A stretch of 64,000 nt of DNA from Brevibacillus fluminis (GTDB lineage: Bacteria > Bacillota > Bacilli > Brevibacillales > Brevibacillaceae), in contig NZ_RHHQ01000007.1 of NCBI RefSeq assembly GCF_003710825.1, forward strand, positions 423,903-487,902, read 5' to 3'. Made by a program: the position numbers and the translations under genes. Below, piece by piece: positions 16,315 through 25,424 of the stretch. How positions within the stretch are numbered: position 1 is the first letter of the stretch; every line of letters starts with the position of its first letter. The notes under the pieces were generated by a model. The model made no database searches. It worked only from the letters and a program-made list of their open reading frames with translations, and had not been told where the DNA came from.

Positions 16315-18285
16315 TTATTTTTTGGACAGGTTGATTTGATATTTAGCAAATCCGCTCTCAAGCGTGGAAACGTATTTCAGCGCTGGGATTTTCTCAGCAT
16401 ACGCTTTTGCGTCAGGAGAAGTTTCGAACGTCACAACTGGAGCACCTTGGATAGGAGCGAAAGACCAGTTGTTATCTGCAGCAGGGTTGATCGTTTTTTG
16501 CTCCAGCAAGTAGTTGATGATCACTTGACGGTTTTCGTCTTGGGAATCGATGACGATGTTTTTGCCGTCGAGACCTGGGAAGTGGCCACCGCCGCTTGCA
16601 CGGTAGTTGTTGGTAACAACCAGGAAGTTTTGGTCTGCGGTCACTGGTTTGCCGTTGTAGGACAGGTCTTTGATGCGGTTTGCTTTTTCGTTTACGACTT
16701 TACCGTCTTTGTCGTATTTTGCAGGCTGCGTCACGTCGATTTGGTACGTCACGCCATCCAGCACGTCATAGTTGTAGGTTGGGAAGTCGTTGTTTACCAA
16801 GGCTTGTTCTTCTTTTTTGTTCGGGTCGATTTGGTTGAATTGACCTGCGGACATTTCCAGCCATTCTTTCACGGTTGCGCCGCTGACTTTCACAGCTTTC
16901 AATGTATTTGGATATACATACAGGTCAGAAACGTTTTTCAAAGCGATTGTGCCAGCTGGGATGTTGGTGTAGTAGCTAGCGCCGTTGCGGCCGCCTGCTT
17001 TGAACGGAGCGCCAGCAGACAGGATTGGCAAGCCTTCCAGCTCGGTACCTTTTACGTTTTTCTCAACGAACCATTTTTGTGCGTTGGTTACGATTTGGAT
17101 AGATGGGTCATCTTGAACCAAAGCAAAGAAGCTGTAGATTGGGGACGTGGTGTTGCCAACTGCAGAACGAACCCATTTTACTGTCGCCTCATGCTCGGTT
17201 TTTACAGCGTCGACGATTTTTTGATCTGCATCGACCAAAGCTTTTTTCGTTGCCTTGTCATAGATTGGACGAGCAACGGATTGGGAATCGGTTACTTTCC
17301 ATTTGCCGTTTTCTTTTGTCAGCGTCAGATCGATTACACCCAAGTGGTCGCCCCAGAAGCCTGGTTGAACAGCTGCCACGCCATTGATGGTGCCTTTTGT
17401 TGCGTCGATGCCAGGAACGTTATAGCCAGGGCCAGGGAACACGATGTGTGTGTGGCCGTACATGATTGCGTCGATGCCAGGCACTTTGCTGAGCAGGTAG
17501 GTTGCGTTTTCTTCCATGCCGCTTTGGCTTTCTACCGGACCGATACCGGAGTGAGGGAGAGCGACGATCAGGTCAGCGCCTTTTGCTTTCATCTCAGGGA
17601 TGAATTTTTTCGCAGACTCGATGATGTCTTTTGTGATCACTTTGCCGTCGAGGTTGGTTTTATCCCACTGCATGATTTGCGGTGGAACGAAGCCGATGAC
17701 GCCGACTTTCAGTTTATGTGTTTTACCGTTTTCATCTGTTACCGTTTTCTCGATGATTTGATACGGAGTGAAGTAGTTTTTGTCGTTGTTCGGGTTTTTG
17801 TCCTTGTCATCAACATATACGTTCGCATTGACGTAAGGGAATTTTGCACCTTTCAGGCTGTTTTGCAGGAAGTCGAGGCCATAGTTGAACTCGTGGTTCC
17901 CTACGTTGCCCGCATCATATTGCAAGAGGTTCATAGCTTTGTAAGCTGGATGAATTTGGCCAGCTTTCAATGGATCCACTTTTGCAACGTAATCGCCCAG
18001 CGGGTTACCTTGAAGAAGGTCTCCGTTATCGAACAGCAAGCTGTTTTTAACTTCTTTACGAGCGTTGTTGATCAAAGTGGCGGTTTTCGCCAAACCGAAT
18101 TCATCGGTTGCGTTGTCTTTGTAGTAGTCATAGTTGACCAAATTTTCGTGAATATCTGTCGTTTCCAACAGACGAAGCTTCACAACCGGTGAGGCGTTCG
18201 TACTAGCCGCAAATGCTGGAACGGCAGCGCTTACCAGCATGGATGCGCCCAACACGCTGGTCAAGGCAATACGTTGTTTCTTCAT
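16315..18285 (-). CDS. Secreted 2',3'-cyclic-nucleotide phosphodiesterase/3'-nucleotidase
   Basis: The 656-aa product has a Sec signal peptide (to AVPAFA, about residue 26), a calcineurin-like metallophosphatase domain with LLETTDIHENLVNYDYYKD, DNGDLLQGNPLGDY, GNVGNHEFNYG and MYGHTHIVFPG, and a C-terminal 5'-nucleotidase domain with PNTLKAVKVSGATVKEWLEMS and VVTNNYRASGGG. The TDIHENLVNYDYY form is that of CpdB/YfkN enzymes, which salvage extracellular nucleotides and phosphate. No LPXTG anchor is present, so it should be released or remain in the wall space. Monocistronic, on the strand opposite its neighbours. Confidence 0.92.
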   Translation of the reverse strand: MKKQRIALTSVLGASMLVSAAVPAFAASTNASPVVKLRLLETTDIHENLVNYDYYKDNATDEFGLAKTATLINNARKEVKNSLLFDNGDLLQGNPLGDYVAKVDPLKAGQIHPAYKAMNLLQYDAGNVGNHEFNYGLDFLQNSLKGAKFPYVNANVYVDDKDKNPNNDKNYFTPYQIIEKTVTDENGKTHKLKVGVIGFVPPQIMQWDKTNLDGKVITKDIIESAKKFIPEMKAKGADLIVALPHSGIGPVESQSGMEENATYLLSKVPGIDAIMYGHTHIVFPGPGYNVPGIDATKGTINGVAAVQPGFWGDHLGVIDLTLTKENGKWKVTDSQSVARPIYDKATKKALVDADQKIVDAVKTEHEATVKWVRSAVGNTTSPIYSFFALVQDDPSIQIVTNAQKWFVEKNVKGTELEGLPILSAGAPFKAGGRNGASYYTNIPAGTIALKNVSDLYVYPNTLKAVKVSGATVKEWLEMSAGQFNQIDPNKKEEQALVNNDFPTYNYDVLDGVTYQIDVTQPAKYDKDGKVVNEKANRIKDLSYNGKPVTADQNFLVVTNNYRASGGGHFPGLDGKNIVIDSQDENRQVIINYLLEQKTINPAADNNWSFAPIQGAPVVTFETSPDAKAYAEKIPALKYVSTLESGFAKYQINLSKK

Positions 18286-18481
18286 GCTTGTGATACCCCC
18301 AAAAAAATTTTTAACAGCAAATTAATCCTATCACAGGTCAGAAAAATTTGGTAGAAAATGTGGTAGTTTCCTGAAAGTTTTTGTAGATTTTTTTGAGAGG
18401 ATTAGGACTTTTGTCGCTTTGTATGTTTTTGGTAGTTTCGGGGCATCCTATGAAAAAAAGACCTTAGAGGGGTTCCTTTCG

Positions 18482-19075
18482 ATGAAACAGCGCTATTCGT
18501 ATTTATTTGTATGGTCGGTCGCTTTGGTGATGTTGACAGCGGGTGTCACCACATATGTAATGACGAACACAAAGGAGACGATGTTCTCTCTGCCGTCCCT
18601 TCCGCAGCTGCTGACCGGACAGAAACCTGCGCCTGTCAAAGCGAAGGTGACGGAGCTTGTACTGGCCCACACGTATTTGTGCGGTTCGCGCGATGAGGAA
18701 CGAAAACCGGTGCTAAACGACTCCATTGACAAAATGCTCGGGGATTATGCCGGTTGGGAAATCATCGGGTACCAGAACGGCAAGCTGATGCTCTTGAAAC
18801 GTGAAAATGACATCTCGCCTTTGTGTAAGGAAAATGGCTACTTCGGGATCAATGAGGACGACATCCTGACGCTTTTCAACGGCATGCCCAAGGAGAAGCA
18901 GGTGATCCAAACGTACTATCCGATTAATACGTCTCGAATGGAAGCAGGCCTTCCCAAGGAAGAGGTGGAAGCGCTGAAAAAAGGCATTCGCATCCGCGAC
19001 TTGGCTGAGTACAACAGCGTGCTGTCGACGTTTGTCCATTTTCAGGCGGACGGTACGGTTTCGGGTGGTCACTGA
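18482..19075 (+). CDS. bofC: BofC, forespore regulator of pro-SigK processing
   Basis: From ATG 18482 (AGAGGGG upstream) the protein has 197 aa. An N-terminal membrane or signal segment (YLFVWSVALVMLTAGVTTYVM) is followed by BofC features: a TYLCGSRDEE segment, DISPLCKENGYFGI, LTLFNG and a C-terminal region EALKKGIRIRDLAEYNSVLSTF. BofC acts in the intermembrane space of the forespore and tempers SpoIVB signalling to SpoIVFB. B. subtilis bofC also lies upstream of ruvA-ruvB. A longer in-frame start at 18419 lacks a ribosome site. Confidence 0.88.
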   Translation: MKQRYSYLFVWSVALVMLTAGVTTYVMTNTKETMFSLPSLPQLLTGQKPAPVKAKVTELVLAHTYLCGSRDEERKPVLNDSIDKMLGDYAGWEIIGYQNGKLMLLKRENDISPLCKENGYFGINEDDILTLFNGMPKEKQVIQTYYPINTSRMEAGLPKEEVEALKKGIRIRDLAEYNSVLSTFVHFQADGTVSGGH

Positions 19076-19141
19076 AGGATAAGCACGCTGCATTTCAAGC
19101 ATAATAAGCGTGATACGGCGATCAAAAGGAGGAGTCTTTGC

Positions 19142-19339
19142 ATGTCGACAATGCCTCGTGGCTCTTACAAAGACCAATTCCATCAGCGTTTGTATGTTCG
19201 GTTGAATGAAGGTGCGGCTCACGGAAAACTCGATTATCGTCGGATGAACGTGATCCAAGAGCACATGCAGTCACAGGTGGACCAATTCGCTCATATGCAG
19301 CACGACAATGCGGATGAGCTCGGATTGAACAAACACTAA
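19142..19339 (+). CDS. Small protein of 65 aa, unknown
   Basis: MSTMPRGSYKDQFHQRLYVR begins at ATG 19142 after an excellent AAAGGAGGAG. The product is basic, Gln- and His-rich (HMQSQVDQFAHMQHDNADEL) and probably helical; no membrane segment. A terminator follows 14 bases after its stop, so it ends the bofC unit. I do not recognise the family. Its place between bofC and ruvC hints at a sporulation-linked gene, but this is only context. Confidence 0.8.
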   Translation: MSTMPRGSYKDQFHQRLYVRLNEGAAHGKLDYRRMNVIQEHMQSQVDQFAHMQHDNADELGLNKH

Positions 19340-19353
19340 TTGGCGCCGTATCA

Positions 19354-19388
19354 AAAGCCTGGCTCGGTTTCGAGTCGGGCTTTTTTTC
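19354..19388 (+). terminator. Terminator before ruvC
   Basis: AAAGCC-G-CTCG pairs with CGAG-C-GGCTTT, loop GTTT, followed by TTTTTTTCTTTT. Confidence 0.9.
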
Positions 19389-19487
19389 TTTTGGGAAGAA
19401 AAAGTCGCATCCAAATGCATGTTCGCTTTTCTAACTGAATATGGTACAGTTAAGAAGAAATGAGAGAGACGTAACGGAGAGTGTTCC

Positions 19488-19988
19488 ATGCGAATTTTGG
19501 GAATTGACCCCGGGATTGCGATTGTCGGTTTCGGGATCATCGAGAAACAAGGGAGTCAGCTGCGGCCGGTACAGTACGGCAGTATCCAGACAGAGGCGGG
19601 ACTTCCGGTACCGCTTCGCTTAAAGCAAATTTTCGAAGCGATGCAGAACTTGCTGTCCACCTATCAGCCAGACGAGGTTTCTGTGGAGAAGTTGTTTTTT
19701 ACCAAAAATGTGACAAACGGGATCACGGTCGGCCAAGCGCGCGGTGTCATTCTACTGGCCGCCGAGCTGGCAGGGCTCCCGGTTTACGAATATACCCCGA
19801 TGCAAGTAAAGCAGGCCGTAACAGGTTATGGCGGGGCGCAAAAAAAGCAAATCCAGGAGATGGTGCGCATCCTTCTAAAACTGAAGGAAACACCGAAACC
19901 GGATGACGTCGCAGATGCGATCGGCATTGCGATCACGCATGCCCAATTTAGCAATTATGTTCGATTATCGGAAGGTGCGAAAAAATGA
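19488..19988 (+). CDS. ruvC: Holliday junction endonuclease RuvC
   Basis: This 166-aa RNase H-fold resolvase has the four acidic catalytic residues visible as D7 (GIDPG), E67 (VSVEKLF), D140 and D143 (PDDVADAIGIA). It cuts Holliday junctions moved by RuvAB. B. subtilis uses RecU and lacks ruvC, so a complete ruvCAB operon separates this organism from Bacillus. It overlaps ruvA by four bases (ATGA). Confidence 0.97.
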   Translation: MRILGIDPGIAIVGFGIIEKQGSQLRPVQYGSIQTEAGLPVPLRLKQIFEAMQNLLSTYQPDEVSVEKLFFTKNVTNGITVGQARGVILLAAELAGLPVYEYTPMQVKQAVTGYGGAQKKQIQEMVRILLKLKETPKPDDVADAIGIAITHAQFSNYVRLSEGAKK

Positions 19989-20602
19989 TCGATTTCGTGG
20001 AAGGTACCCTCGTTTATTTGGAATCTGAATTCGTCGTCGTTGAGACGGGCGGAATCGGCTATCGGCTGTTTTCGCCAAACCCGTATGCCTTTATTCAAAA
20101 CCAAGGGATGAAGCTGCGGTTTTTCACCCATCATCACGTGCGCGAGGATGCTATGCATCTGTACGGATTCGCTACCCGGGACGAGCGCGATTTGTACCGC
20201 AAGCTACTGGAGGTAACCGGAATCGGGCCGAAAGGTGCCTTGACGATCATGGGCGCCGCCACACCTGAGGAGATCGTGCGTGCGGTTCAACAGGAAAATG
20301 TGGCGTATTTGACCAAATTCCCCGGCATCGGGAAAAAGACCGCGCAGCGTATGATCCTCGATCTGAAAGACAAGCTGGCCGGCTATACGCCGTCGATGGT
20401 GCTGCCGGTAGATGGCGTTGCTGCCGCCGCTGCGCATAATGCTCATTCTATCCTGACGGAAGCGCTGGAAGCGTTGACGGCCCTCGGTTATACGGATATG
20501 GAGATTCTCAAGATCAAAAGCGAGCTTGCGGCCCAAGCGGAGGCGGGCGCCGATGTGGAGCGGCTGATTAAGCTGGGTCTCGCCCAGTTGATGAGGGGGT
20601 AA
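19985..20602 (+). CDS. ruvA: Holliday junction DNA helicase subunit RuvA
   Basis: The 205-aa protein has the OB-fold N-terminus (MIDFVEGTLVYLESEFVVVETGGIGYRLF), two helix-hairpin-helix motifs (VTGIGPKGALTIMG and FPGIGKKTAQRMILDLKDKL) and a C-terminal RuvB-binding helical domain (ILTEALEALTALGYTDMEI). RuvA tetramers hold the junction for RuvB. Overlaps ruvC (ATGA) and lies six bases before ruvB. Confidence 0.97.
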   Translation: MIDFVEGTLVYLESEFVVVETGGIGYRLFSPNPYAFIQNQGMKLRFFTHHHVREDAMHLYGFATRDERDLYRKLLEVTGIGPKGALTIMGAATPEEIVRAVQQENVAYLTKFPGIGKKTAQRMILDLKDKLAGYTPSMVLPVDGVAAAAAHNAHSILTEALEALTALGYTDMEILKIKSELAAQAEAGADVERLIKLGLAQLMRG

Positions 20603-20608
20603 CAGAGC

Positions 20609-21607
20609 TTGGATGAACGAATCATTACCACCCATCTGAATTGGGAGGAAGATACGTCGGAGTTCAGCCTGCGCCCGCGCTATCTTTCCGAATACATCGG
20701 ACAGCAGCAGGCAAAGGAGAACCTGAAAATTTTTATCGAAGCGGCTAAGCTGCGCAAAGAGGCATTGGACCATGTGCTCTTATACGGACCTCCTGGATTG
20801 GGGAAAACAACGTTGTCCCAAATCATCGCCAATGAGCTCGGCGTCAACATTCGCACAACCTCGGGGCCAGCGATCGAGCGTCCGGGCGATTTAGCGGCAA
20901 TCTTGACCAACCTGCAGGAAGGCGATGTGCTATTCATCGACGAGATTCACCGGCTGCAGCGAAGCGTTGAAGAGGTGCTGTATCCTGCGATGGAGGATTT
21001 TTGCCTCGATATCATCATCGGGAAAGGGCCAAGTGCCAGAAGCGTGCGGCTCGATTTGCCGCCGTTCACATTGGTAGGCGCGACGACGCGTGCAGGCCTT
21101 TTGTCGGCACCGCTGCGCGACCGCTTCGGCGTGGTGAATCGGTTGGAATTTTACACGGTCAATGAGCTGGCCTTCATCGTTACCCGTGCTGCGGATATTT
21201 TGCAAATCGGTATTTCCGAGGGCGGGGCAGTAGAGATCGCCAAACGTTCGAGGGGGACTCCGCGTGTGGCAAACCGTCTGCTGAAGCGCGTCCGCGATTT
21301 CGCGCAAGTGCGAGGAGATGGCATAATCACTAACGACATCGCGGATGAAGCGCTCCTGCGTCTTCAGGTTGATGCCTGCGGTCTCGATCATGTCGATCAC
21401 AAACTGCTGTTGGCCATCATCGAAAAATTCGCGGGTGGCCCGGTCGGGCTGGATACGCTTGCTGCCACGATTGGGGAAGAGTCGCAGACAATCGAGGATG
21501 TGTATGAGCCGTACCTCATGCAAATCGGCTTTATCCAGCGTACGCCGCGCGGTCGTACCGCTACGATCAGCGCTTACCAGCATTTTGGGAAGGAGATGAG
21601 CAATTGA
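20609..21607 (+). CDS. ruvB: Holliday junction DNA helicase motor RuvB
   Basis: This 332-aa AAA+ ATPase has Walker [10 protein letters not shown], Walker [10 protein letters not shown], sensor [18 protein letters not shown] and the C-terminal winged helix ([24 protein letters not shown]). It drives branch migration with RuvA. The start is TTG at 20609, preceded by GAGGGGGTAAC. It overlaps the next small gene by four bases. Confidence 0.97.
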   Translation: MDERIITTHLNWEEDTSEFSLRPRYLSEYIGQQQAKENLKIFIEAAKLRKEALDHVLLYGPPGLGKTTLSQIIANELGVNIRTTSGPAIERPGDLAAILTNLQEGDVLFIDEIHRLQRSVEEVLYPAMEDFCLDIIIGKGPSARSVRLDLPPFTLVGATTRAGLLSAPLRDRFGVVNRLEFYTVNELAFIVTRAADILQIGISEGGAVEIAKRSRGTPRVANRLLKRVRDFAQVRGDGIITNDIADEALLRLQVDACGLDHVDHKLLLAIIEKFAGGPVGLDTLAATIGEESQTIEDVYEPYLMQIGFIQRTPRGRTATISAYQHFGKEMSN

Positions 21608-21822
21608 ATCCTGTTGCCAAATTGCTGATTATCGGTGGAATTGTGCTTGTTGTCATCGGGTTGCTGTGGCAGATCGGCGGTCGTTTTTTACCGTTGGGCC
21701 GATTGCCCGGCGATATTGTCGTGGAAAAGGAAAACATGCACTTTTACTTTCCGGTGGTCACGTGTATTGTCATCAGCGTGTTGCTCTCTTTGGCAAGCTA
21801 TCTGTTCAAGCTGTTTAAATAA
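21604..21822 (+). CDS. DUF2905 small membrane protein
   Basis: This 72-aa protein begins at TTG 21604 within the end of ruvB (AAGGAGATGAG upstream). It has two hydrophobic helices around a conserved [14 protein letters not shown] segment, the DUF2905 signature. The family often follows ruvB; the function is not known. Translationally coupled to ruvB and followed by a terminator. Confidence 0.9.
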   Translation: MNPVAKLLIIGGIVLVVIGLLWQIGGRFLPLGRLPGDIVVEKENMHFYFPVVTCIVISVLLSLASYLFKLFK

Positions 21823-21830
21823 ATGCATCG

Positions 21831-21860
21831 AAACCGGCCGTTACTGCGGCTGGTTTTTTT
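21831..21860 (+). terminator. Terminator after the ruv operon
   Basis: AACC-GCCG pairs with CGGC-GGTT, followed by seven Ts. Confidence 0.9.
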
Positions 21861-21953
21861 GTGCTTGCATTTCAAAATGGGAATTCATTTAATTAAAAAA
21901 TTTTGCAGTTTACTAAAAAATAAAAATTATTTAGAATAAAGGAAAATTAATGG

Positions 21954-22691
21954 TTGGAGTTGACGATTGTGAAAGGGATACCGATACCAGAACGTCTCGG
22001 TCAGCAAAGCATACGCGATTCGAAAACTTGTGTGGCCATTGAAGAGTGTGGGGAGCCGATCCGTTCCGTCACCGGGCTGTCTTTGCGGATACAGTCGTAT
22101 CCATATTACCAAAAGCTTGGCTTTAAGGCGGCATTGACCGATTGTTATGTGCGAGAAGGTGTCGCAAAACGCCTTGTTGATGCGGCCGAGCACTTGCCGA
22201 AAGGGTATTCACTGATCATTTGGGATGGATGGCGACCGTATGAGCTGCAGCAAGAGCTGTACGACCGATACCGCGACACGTTGATCAGCCAAGGTTGGAC
22301 AGATGGCGAAGCATTGAAGCAGGAGGTGACCAAGTTTGTGGCGCTGCCCTCCGTTAATCCGGATCAGCCTGCGCCTCATTTGACAGGCGGAGCGGTCGAC
22401 TTGACAATCGCCGGGCCGGATGGGTGGCTCGACATGGGGACGGAGTTTGATGAATTTTGCCCAAAGGCGAGAACACGCTATTTTGAATCGTTGGAGAACC
22501 CGACGCCAGCCGAGGCTGCGGTCAGGGAGAATCGGCGCTTGCTGTTCCATGTCATGCGAGAGGCCGGCTTCACGAATTATCAGGAGGAGTGGTGGCATTT
22601 CGATTACGGGAATCCGCGATGGGCGGCGCAAAAAGACGTCCAGCCGATCTATAAAGGAATTTTGACGTTGCAGGAACAAAAAATAGATTGA
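21954..22691 (+). CDS. VanX-type D-alanyl-D-alanine dipeptidase
   Basis: This 245-aa M15D metallopeptidase has DGWRP (R94), HLTGGAVDL (zinc ligands H142 and D149) and EEWWHFDYG (catalytic E212, zinc ligand H215). The family hydrolyses D-Ala-D-Ala. The start is TTG 21954 after AAAGGAAAA. It directly precedes an oligopeptide ABC transporter, like ddpX with ddpABCDF in E. coli, so cell-wall dipeptide scavenging is more likely than vancomycin resistance: no vanH, vanA or vanRS is nearby. No signal peptide, so it is probably cytoplasmic. Confidence 0.9.
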   Translation: MELTIVKGIPIPERLGQQSIRDSKTCVAIEECGEPIRSVTGLSLRIQSYPYYQKLGFKAALTDCYVREGVAKRLVDAAEHLPKGYSLIIWDGWRPYELQQELYDRYRDTLISQGWTDGEALKQEVTKFVALPSVNPDQPAPHLTGGAVDLTIAGPDGWLDMGTEFDEFCPKARTRYFESLENPTPAEAAVRENRRLLFHVMREAGFTNYQEEWWHFDYGNPRWAAQKDVQPIYKGILTLQEQKID

Positions 22692-22739
22692 ATTTTAGGA
22701 AAGTATTCAATATATTTAATTTATCGTCAATATATTGAA
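22688..22739 (+). promoter_or_regulatory. Promoter with overlapping 11-bp inverted repeat before the peptide transporter
   Basis: TTGAAT (22688-22693) and TATATT (22711-22716) are 17 bp apart. A perfect inverted repeat TTCAATATATT (22706-22716) / AATATATTGAA (22729-22739) overlaps the -10 and lies just before the ribosome site, so it is a candidate operator, possibly for the XRE-cupin regulator encoded at the end of the operon. Confidence 0.55.
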
Positions 22740-22758
22740 AATACAGGGGGAGTTTTAC

Positions 22759-24378
22759 GTGAAAAGGAAATGGCTACCTTCACTGCTCAGTCTGGCAGTG
22801 GCTGCTTCATTCGGGCTGGCCGGCTGTAGCAGTTCAACACCAGCGCCTACCCAAGACCAATCGAAACCAGCGGAGCAATCGTCCCAGCCGGCGCAGCCTT
22901 CCGCAAATGCCGTATCATCCGATACGCTGGTTGTGGCGATCAGCTCTGACCAAGGCACGCTTGATCCCGCGGTCACTATGGACAACAGCGCATGGGCAAT
23001 CACGTATTACACGTATCAGCGCCTTGTCGAGTACGATGGAGCCACATCTGAGGTGAAACCCGGCTTGGCAAAAGAATGGAAGGTTAGCGATGATGGGCTG
23101 AACTGGACCTTTACGTTGCAAGATGGGAACACATTTGCAGACGGAACGCCAGTCACCGCGGATGCAGTCAAATTTTCTTTTGACCGGATCTTGAACATCA
23201 AAAAAGGGCCGTATGACGTGTTCAGCGTGATCAAGGAAGTGAAAGTCGATTCGCCGACATCCGTCACATTCGTCCTATCCAAAAACTTCCCTCCTTTCCT
23301 CTCGACGCTCGCAGCTAACTACGGCAGCATCGTCAATCCGAAGGTGAAGGAAAAAGAACAGAACGGCGATTTGGGACAAGCATTCCTTGCGAGCAATACA
23401 ATGGGAAGCGGTGCCTATGAGCTGTCAGAATGGAAAAAGGGCGAATATTTCAAGTTAACTGCCAATCCAAAAGCAAAAGCACAGCCTGCACTGAAAACCG
23501 TTTACTTCAAAATCATTCCGGATGCGACAGCACAACGCTTGCAGCTTGAACAGGGTGAGGTCGACATTGCGGAAGGCATTCCGGTTGAGCAGCTTAAGTC
23601 GGTCAAAGAGTCACCTGAGATCGATTTGATTCAAAAGCCGAGCCTTTTCGTCGATATCGTGTACCTGAACACTTCAAAGGGCAATCCGGCCCTGAAAAAT
23701 CCGAAGGTGCGCCAAGCTTTGAGCTACGCGATCGACTACGATGCCTTGACAAACTCGGTTCAGGAAGGCTTTGCGACGCAGATGCGCGGCCCAATCCCGC
23801 AAGGCATGTGGGGGCATGACGACAATGCTATGCAATACAAGCATGATGTGGAAAAAGCAAAAGCACTGCTTGCAGAAGCGGGAACGAGCAATTTGACGCT
23901 CGATCTGCTCTATTCGGACAACAAGGCGTGGTGGGAAACCGAAGCGTTGACCATCCAAGCATTCTTGGCTGATGTCGGCGTCAAAGTGAATTTGAAGAAG
24001 ATTGCGTATGCAACAGCACGTGAAATGATTGACAAAGGTGAATTCGACTTGTGCTTGGGTGTTTGGAGCCCTGACTTTGCAGATCCGTTCATGTTTATGA
24101 ACTACTGGTTCGACTCCAACAACTTTGGCCTCGCCGGCAACCGCGCCTTCTACAAAAACGACAAAGTAGACCAGCTGGTTCGCCAGGCTGCGACCACGAA
24201 CAACAAAGACGAGCGGACCAAACTGTATCAGGAAGCGCAAAAAATCGTCATCGACGATGCGCCTTACATCTATCTCTATCAAAAAGATTATATCGTGCCG
24301 ATCAGCAAGAAATTGAAAGGATTCGTCTACAACCCGATGCTGGAAAACATGTACAATCTGCCAGACCTCTCCAAGTAA
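22759..24378 (+). CDS. Dipeptide/oligopeptide ABC transporter substrate-binding lipoprotein
   Basis: The 539-aa SBP_bac_5 family protein begins at GTG 22759 after GGGGGAG. Its lipoprotein signal ends in LAGC (Cys23), followed by a Ser/Gln/Pro-rich linker. Family motifs include YTYQRLVEYDG, GLAKEWKVSDDGLNWTF, FADGTPVTADAVKFSFDR and VRQALSYAIDYDAL. It would capture peptides outside the membrane. First gene of the transporter operon; with the dipeptidase upstream, D-Ala-D-Ala or murein peptides are plausible ligands (inference). Confidence 0.93.
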   Translation: MKRKWLPSLLSLAVAASFGLAGCSSSTPAPTQDQSKPAEQSSQPAQPSANAVSSDTLVVAISSDQGTLDPAVTMDNSAWAITYYTYQRLVEYDGATSEVKPGLAKEWKVSDDGLNWTFTLQDGNTFADGTPVTADAVKFSFDRILNIKKGPYDVFSVIKEVKVDSPTSVTFVLSKNFPPFLSTLAANYGSIVNPKVKEKEQNGDLGQAFLASNTMGSGAYELSEWKKGEYFKLTANPKAKAQPALKTVYFKIIPDATAQRLQLEQGEVDIAEGIPVEQLKSVKESPEIDLIQKPSLFVDIVYLNTSKGNPALKNPKVRQALSYAIDYDALTNSVQEGFATQMRGPIPQGMWGHDDNAMQYKHDVEKAKALLAEAGTSNLTLDLLYSDNKAWWETEALTIQAFLADVGVKVNLKKIAYATAREMIDKGEFDLCLGVWSPDFADPFMFMNYWFDSNNFGLAGNRAFYKNDKVDQLVRQAATTNNKDERTKLYQEAQKIVIDDAPYIYLYQKDYIVPISKKLKGFVYNPMLENMYNLPDLSK

Positions 24379-24407
24379 CCGGGTAATCGAATGCAAGGGG
24401 TGTCATC

Positions 24408-25412
24408 ATGAAGCAATTGATCGCGAAACGACTAGGACTGCTCGCATTCGTGTTGGTGGGAGTGACATTGATCACGTTTTTCATGTCGCATGTCATTCCC
24501 GGCGACCCAGCGCGGATGATGGTCGGACAGCGTGCTAGTGAGGAAACCCTGCAGGAAGTTCGTCGACAATTGGGCCTGGATCAACCGATCTGGGTCCAAT
24601 ATTTCACATACATGAGCGGGCTTTTTACAGGCGACTTTGGAACCTCGATCCGCACGCAAAAACCGGTAATCGACGATTTGATCGCATTTTTTCCTGCCAC
24701 GCTTGAGCTTGCGTTAACCGCATTCGTCCTTGCGATTTTGGTCGGCGTGCCGATCGGGATATTATCGGCGGTAAAAAAAGACACGGGGTATGACCATTCA
24801 GGCCGGTTCTTTTCCATTGCTGGCGTATCGACGCCGGTATTTTGGAGCGGGCTGGTTGGCATTCTGATTTTTTATAAATTTTTTAACTGGCTGCCATCGA
24901 GCGGAAGACTTGATTTTGCAGTGGCGCCTCCAACCAAGATCACAGGGCTGTACGTGTTGGACAGTCTGTTGACGGGTAATATCGCCGCGCTGAAAAACAG
25001 CATATGGCACTTGATCCTGCCTGCACTCACATTGTCCTTCGCTCAGCTTGCAGTCGTCTCGCGCCAGGTGCGCGCAAGCATGCTTGAGGTGTTGGGCCAG
25101 GAGTACATCCGCACGGCATTGGCAAACGGGATTGGCGGCGCCACGCTGCTTTACCGCTACGCGCTGCGCACAGCCTTGATCCCGACGATTACGGTCGTCG
25201 GCCTGTCCTTCGGCTCCCTGCTCGGCGGCGCCGTTGTGACGGAGACGATCTTTGGTTGGCCGGGGATGGGCAAATATGTGGTGGAATCGATTGCGTTCCT
25301 CGATTTTCCGTCGATTATGGGCTTCACGTTTGTCATCGCATTTGGCTACGTATTGATCAACCTGCTCGTCGATCTCGCATACTACATGCTCAATCCGCAA
25401 ATCAAACAGTAG
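24408..25412 (+). CDS. Peptide ABC transporter permease (DppB type)
   Basis: This 334-aa permease has six hydrophobic segments, the N-terminal MSHVIPGDPARMMVG signature of DppB/OppB proteins and the cytoplasmic EAA-type loop (ASMLEVLGQEYIRTALANGIG). It forms the channel with the next permease. It starts 29 bases after the binding-protein gene. Confidence 0.94.
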   Translation: MKQLIAKRLGLLAFVLVGVTLITFFMSHVIPGDPARMMVGQRASEETLQEVRRQLGLDQPIWVQYFTYMSGLFTGDFGTSIRTQKPVIDDLIAFFPATLELALTAFVLAILVGVPIGILSAVKKDTGYDHSGRFFSIAGVSTPVFWSGLVGILIFYKFFNWLPSSGRLDFAVAPPTKITGLYVLDSLLTGNIAALKNSIWHLILPALTLSFAQLAVVSRQVRASMLEVLGQEYIRTALANGIGGATLLYRYALRTALIPTITVVGLSFGSLLGGAVVTETIFGWPGMGKYVVESIAFLDFPSIMGFTFVIAFGYVLINLLVDLAYYMLNPQIKQ

Positions 25413-25424
25413 GGGGAGAGACAG

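Noticed and set aside
16336..18192. A 618-codon open frame on the plus strand opposite the nucleotidase gene
   Set aside because: It has no ribosome site, a Phe/Val/Cys-rich unnatural composition and lies exactly antisense to a clear enzyme gene.
18286..18400. Pho box before the nucleotidase gene
   Set aside because: No clear run of TTAACA-like direct repeats with 5-bp spacing.
21954..22691. Vancomycin-resistance cluster
   Set aside because: Only a vanX-type dipeptidase is present; there is no vanA/B ligase, vanH or vanRS, and the gene adjoins a peptide transporter.
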